DNA of 36,649 bases, taken from an uncultured Pelagibacteraceae bacterium (GTDB taxonomy: Bacteria > Pseudomonadota > Alphaproteobacteria > Pelagibacterales > AG-422-B15). Location: NCBI GenBank assembly GCA_902604225.1, contig CACKXV010000007.1, forward strand, positions 1 through 36,649. The letters are read 5' to 3'. The position numbers were made by a program, and so were the translations under genes. Below the pieces are notes generated by a model. The model did not search any database, had not been told where the DNA came from, and saw only the letters and a program-made list of their open reading frames with translations. This document shows, piece by piece, positions 35,301 through 36,649 of the stretch. Position 1 is the first letter of the stretch; each line of letters opens with the position of its first letter.

Positions 35301-36649
35301 TGGCAAATGCCGCACCTGAAGTTGCGGGTGATGTTGCTGGTGCCATGATGGAAATTGCAATGGCACCTGACTTTGCTGCTGACTTTGTTGAAAATGCTAC
35401 TACTGCGAATCCAGACATGAGTCCTGAACAACTTGATGCGCTAGTAGAGAATTTCGCAGGAAATGCGGTTGGCTCAATTGCTCAAGGTATGGCAGTAGGT
35501 GATCCTGATATAGCTGGTGATATGGCAGGGATTATGATGGATGCTGCTATGGCCAATCCTGAAATGGCTGAAAATTTTGTAGGTGAAATTGCAGGCGGTA
35601 TGGCTGCAGGCGCGCCTCAACAAGCAGGAGATATTGCTGTTGGCATGATGGAAGCAAATCCTGAGATGGCTGGAGATATTGCTGGCGGAGCTGCCGCAGG
35701 CAACCCACAAGTTGCAGCAGGAGTTGCAATGGAAATGGTTGGATCAGATCCGAGTTTAGTTAACGATATTGCTGGTGGGGTTGCTGAAATGGCACCTGCC
35801 ACTGCAGGTGGTGTTGTTGGCGCAATGGTCGCTGATAATCCTGATATTGCAGCTGGAGTAATTGATGCAGCAATGACAGCAAATCCAGCCGCCGCTGGTG
35901 CCGTTGCTGGTGGAGTTTTAGCTGCAGTTCCTGATGGGGAAGCTGCTATTGGAATTATGCAAGAAGTTGCAGCTGCTAATCCAGAAGCTGCTGGTGCCTT
36001 TGCAGGAGGTATAGCGCAAGCTAACCCTGTTGCTGCCGGTGAAATGGCTGGTGGTTTGGCTGCAATTGATCCTGGACTAGCAGGAGATATGGCAGGCGCC
36101 ATGGCAACTGCTAACCCTGCTGCTGCAACGATGGTTGCTGCAGGAGTAGCTGAATTTGCTCCAGATGCTGTGGGAGCAATTGCTGGTTCTATGGCTGAAG
36201 CTAATCCAGCTATTGCAGGACAGGTTGCTGCTGGTATGGCTCAGTTTGATCCTGGTGCCGCAGCACAGTTTGCTGGAGATTTAGTTGCTGCTAATCCCGA
36301 TATGGCTGCGAATATTGCAAGTGGAATGGCACAATTAGCTACGCAAGGTGGTATGGCAGATTTAGCTGGTGAGTTTATGGGTCAAATGGCGGCAGCTAAT
36401 CCTGAAATGGCTGGCATGATGGCAGCTGGGATGACTCAAATGATGGGTAATCAAGGCGCGGCATTCATGGCTGATATGGGCGATGTAATGGGGGCCGATA
36501 TGGCAGCTCAATTACAGGCTGATATGCAATCACAAATGGCAGATATGCAAGCAATGATGCAAAGTGCAATGCAGGGCGGAGACATGTTTATGGGGCCAAT
36601 GATGACGGGTGACATGATGGGACCTGCTGACTTTGGTGGAATGATGGAT
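29348..36649 (+). CDS. giant alanine-rich 15-residue-repeat protein, 3' end beyond window
   Basis: The frame is open for 2434 codons and runs off the window; I read each codon and found no stop. The ATG is preceded by AGAAAGGA about 10 bases upstream. The start (MPVTPAEAQEFFQEVASAAS) is not a signal peptide. From residue 49 the protein is made of roughly 140 units of 15 residues with consensus [N/A/D]P[E/D]xAAxIAxAMAEA. The Asn/Asp-Pro-Glu start looks like a helix N-cap, so each unit is probably one short helix. Small residues are spaced as in GDIAG, which favours tight helix packing. I find no Lys or Trp, only two Arg (1188, 1882), one Cys (346), one His (157) and one Tyr (31), with many Asp and Glu, so it is very acidic. 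Two heptad-like inserts, a 45-residue repeat block and a Met-rich end interrupt the pattern. With TolC next door, type I export is plausible, but no RTX nonapeptides are seen. I recognise no family. Confidence 0.9.
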   Translation, partial: MPVTPAEAQEFFQEVASAASPEEQQALIQEYAANNDNPDEMLAAVVQANPAAAQQIASATAQAIPEQAAEIAGAIAAAAPQTANATAAAMASAAPDIAQDVASDVVNNAPAAAGAVAASLTQINPEGAAEMAAAIAESTPAAAGAVAAAVAQAAPEHAVEAAASMAAANPAAASGAASAVAAADPEAASQVATAMAQAAPEAAAAVAAGVASGVAQAAIAEVNQETAQANAEIQADAQGQIGDAQADFAEATGAGSESALADAQGEIADVQSAAQDALIESNQAGQEAALAASQEATAEIISEMIAMNPDAAAEIIAGTAASNPEAAAEIVQEMMESNPEGAVEMCADIAEANPAAAALATEAIIESNPELAIEATAAMAEVAPAAAGAAAEVMAELAPEQAGEAAIAMQDAAPEAAAAIAGGVAQGNPEVAAEVANEMAAADPEAAADIATGVAVAAQANAQAEVAEAQAEAQAQVAEVQEELADAVSEAQADLNSDDPNIVADAQATLADAQAQIADAQAAGQEAIAEVQGAAAETAQDLAGDIAGAMMEANPEAVADIAEQVAESAPGTAAGIMNAVAEVAPEQAVEAAATMADANPAAAGAAVEAVTEALPELATEAAVAMAEAAPEAAASIAASVAQANPDAATEIASEMANVAANNENFSQDEALAMQTAIATQVASAAPEAAAEVASAMVESMTTGIEGNASEGALAEAAAAMTANVASAATQADPEGAADLASTMMEQMAEIPGIEPEALAETGAGMTANMAATAVAADPEGAADLAGAMMDVMADIPNVPEDFDMAGQMAEMTTNIATQATAAAPEQAAELAGAMMEQMADIPGAPDDFDAAAQMAEMTANIATAVAAADPEAAGEIAGQMMEQMAEIPGVSLEDMAEFNNDMAAQVAQVAPETAGDVLGAMAAADPGAAAELATAMAEANPAAAGEAMAGLAEAAPELIADVAGAVAEAAPELSGVLAAGVASGNPEVAAEAALALSEVNPDAAAQIAASTAAANPEFAAEVAAAMAEANPDAVADMAAAVAQFAPDAAASVASELISNDPEAAGELAAAMAEANPAAAGDIAGALMESAPEQAVAAATAMAEASPAAAASAAQGMAAVVADAGFFDGGSADIATQAAAAMAEVAPEVASSVAAGIASGNPEMAAEVAVAMAEAAPDAASAIAGGMARSAPDAVGDVIGAMADANPEALNDIASGVAQFAPAAAGDAMAAVVEANPEAAVAAATAMAAANPAAAQDITAAIIEVDPGAAADTAAALAEAVPQAAGMIAAGVAEAAPEAAADVAGSLAEANPAAAALIATSVAQAAPELAGDIAADMAAVNPEAMAGAVANIAATVAAANPDLAADIAGDMAAINPNAAGAIANVVSAQAPEAAAEAAAALIQANPDAAGAIAAGVAAQAPEAAAEAATALVEANPDAAAAIVGGMANANPDAVADVAGAMMEAAPEAAAAMAGAVAQAAPEMAGDMAIAIAESNPELAVEAAAAMAEANPAAAQMAAEGMMEAAPELAADAANAMAAAAPEAAADIAGGMAMANPDAAAEIAGAMVEANPEMAGDIATGVAMSAPAAMEDVASTLIEANPEATATMAAVLAETAPGAADNMMNTVADINPEAALAVAGAMAEANPMAAEGTAGAIADTLPDLAADAAGAMAAANPDVAGDIAAGMAAANPEIAGDVAGAMMDAAPEAAQGIAQGIASAAPDQAADVAGAMAEANPEFAGDIAGGMAAGDPGQAADIATAMAAANPDAAGEIAGGVAEFAPAAAGDVAGAMVEANPEAAIEMATAMAEANPLAAGAAMGAMAEAAPEIATDAAAAMAEANPDAAGFAAQSMADAVPELAAEAATAMMEVAPDSAGAIAGGVARGDVDIAAQVATDMVNANPELMGDIAGGVAQMAPGAAGDVAGAMVEANPDGAADMAAAVAENVPGAAGAVAGAIAEADPALAAEAAGAMMEANPAAASAAAAGMANAAPEVAGDVAGAMMEIAMAPDFAADFVENATTANPDMSPEQLDALVENFAGNAVGSIAQGMAVGDPDIAGDMAGIMMDAAMANPEMAENFVGEIAGGMAAGAPQQAGDIAVGMMEANPEMAGDIAGGAAAGNPQVAAGVAMEMVGSDPSLVNDIAGGVAEMAPATAGGVVGAMVADNPDIAAGVIDAAMTANPAAAGAVAGGVLAAVPDGEAAIGIMQEVAAANPEAAGAFAGGIAQANPVAAGEMAGGLAAIDPGLAGDMAGAMATANPAAATMVAAGVAEFAPDAVGAIAGSMAEANPAIAGQVAAGMAQFDPGAAAQFAGDLVAANPDMAANIASGMAQLATQGGMADLAGEFMGQMAAANPEMAGMMAAGMTQMMGNQGAAFMADMGDVMGADMAAQLQADMQSQMADMQAMMQSAMQGGDMFMGPMMTGDMMGPADFGGMMD
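29990..30268 (+). other. first non-repeat, Gln-rich helical insert of the giant protein
   Basis: Residues 215-307 lose the Pro-capped period. Segments such as ANAEIQADAQGQIGDAQADF and SALADAQGEIADVQSAAQDA show hydrophobic residues about every seven positions among Ala, Gln and Asp, as in a coiled coil. The Pro-capped repeats resume with MNPDAAAE. Confidence 0.7.
30719..31006 (+). other. second non-repeat, heptad-like insert of the giant protein
   Basis: Residues 458-553 form a 96-residue Pro-poor insert similar to the first one. ADAQATL, ADAQAQI, ADAQAAG and QEAIAEV follow each other as four heptads, and VAEAQAE, AQAQVAE, VQEELAD precede. A short break LNSDDPNI divides two probable coiled-coil helices. 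Confidence 0.75.
31541..32041 (+). repeat. higher-order 45-residue repeat within the giant gene
   Basis: Residues 732-898 repeat a 45-residue module (three 15-residue units) starting at 732, 777, 822 and 867. Each has D/A-PE-x-AA-x-(I/L)AG-x-MM followed by MA(E/D)IP and a variable acidic stretch with DF or a similar pair, then (Q)MAEMT-N-A. The fourth copy breaks off after MAEF and is followed by an 11-residue unit. Confidence 0.8.
33509..33688 (+). repeat. 90-bp tandem duplication within the giant gene
   Basis: Two copies of a 30-residue block (33509-33598 and 33599-33688) share QAPEAAAEAA-ALxxANPDAA-AI. They keep several identical codons, for example AATCCAGATGCCGCT, so this is a comparatively recent duplication of a pair of units. 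Confidence 0.75.
36422..36649 (+). other. Met/Gln-rich segment at the window end of the giant gene
   Basis: In residues 2359-2434 the 15-residue pattern stops. I count 21 Met in 76 residues, in runs such as ADMQSQMADMQAMMQSAMQ and FMGPMMTGDMMG. It begins to turn Gly/Asp-rich at the very edge. It may be the start of a C-terminal domain that lies outside the window. Confidence 0.75.

Larger units (their letters stand above)
29492..36421 (+). repeat. tandem 45-bp coding repeat (15-residue units)
   Basis: The 45-base period lies inside the giant gene (residues 49-2358). Units keep the amino-acid pattern but mix Ala codons GCT, GCA, GCC and GCG and Pro codons CCT and CCA, so neighbouring units are rarely identical at DNA level. 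Register is interrupted by inserts at about 29990-30268, 30719-31006, 31310-31540, 32701-32740 and 35353-35500. Confidence 0.9.

Noticed and set aside
29715-36102. Many long minus-strand open frames (up to 254 codons, for example 31981-32745) and a plus-strand frame at 29688-29888
   Set aside because: They lie antisense or shifted to the giant gene. Their Ala/Ser/Cys or Leu/Gln-rich products follow mechanically from GCN-rich codons read in other frames, and none has a ribosome-binding site or a recognisable domain.
29348-36649. CRISPR array or non-coding minisatellite because of the regular 45-bp period
   Set aside because: Units are not identical at DNA level, have no spacer/repeat alternation, and keep one open frame with conserved amino-acid pattern throughout.
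29348-36649. RTX toxin or RTX adhesin
   Set aside because: No GGxGxDxUx nonapeptides are present in the visible part. The repeats are Pro-capped helical units, not calcium-binding beta-rolls.

Overview
The window comes from an AT-rich, gene-dense bacterial chromosome with short or negative gene spacing. Several markers point to Alphaproteobacteria: a PopZ-like (DUF2497) gene directly upstream of valS, an isoaspartyl-methyltransferase-like gene before it, a homologue of the complex I accessory subunit NDUFS4, the AapJQMP amino-acid transporter, the order hom-glpX-recJ, and an alternative oxidase. The base composition and tight packing suggest a streamlined marine lineage such as Pelagibacterales, HIMB59 or relatives. 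That placement is inference and no marker here settles it.

Layout. Positions 1-4940 (+) hold the end of argC, a small lipoprotein, hom, glpX and recJ, overlapping or nearly so. tRNA-Glu follows, then an alternative oxidase, a DUF4149-like membrane protein and a 61-residue unknown (to 6434). Positions 6438-12240 (-) form one compact block read leftward from a TPP riboswitch: thiB, thiP, an NhaD-type Na+/H+ antiporter, a glutathione peroxidase and a photolyase-related flavoprotein; thiQ is absent. Positions 12293-16735 (+) carry a hot-dog thioesterase, an epoxide-hydrolase-like enzyme, tRNA-Pro, the putrescine pair aguA-aguB, the NDUFS4 homologue, tRNA-Arg and a Sel1-repeat protein. Positions 16869-21010 (+) are aapJQMP with a hairpin terminator after aapJ. 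tRNA-Asn and tRNA-Cys (-) flank a winged-helix/TPR-like protein. Positions 22346-27778 (+) hold the pcm-like gene, the popZ-like gene, valS and ilvD.

The last quarter (27950-36649) is the unusual part. A TolC-family outer-membrane channel is followed 60 bp later by a giant open frame that starts at 29348 and is still open at the window edge (2434 codons read). It is built of roughly 140 alanine-rich 15-residue units, each starting with Asn/Ala/Asp-Pro, with two heptad-like inserts, a 45-residue higher-order repeat and a Met-rich end. In the part visible I find no Lys or Trp, two Arg and one each of Cys, His and Tyr, with abundant Asp/Glu. It has no N-terminal signal peptide. Together with the adjacent TolC this suggests, but does not show, a type I-secreted giant surface or matrix protein.

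No gene-free stretch exceeds 300 bases. I saw no insertion sequence, transposase, integrase, rRNA or CRISPR array.
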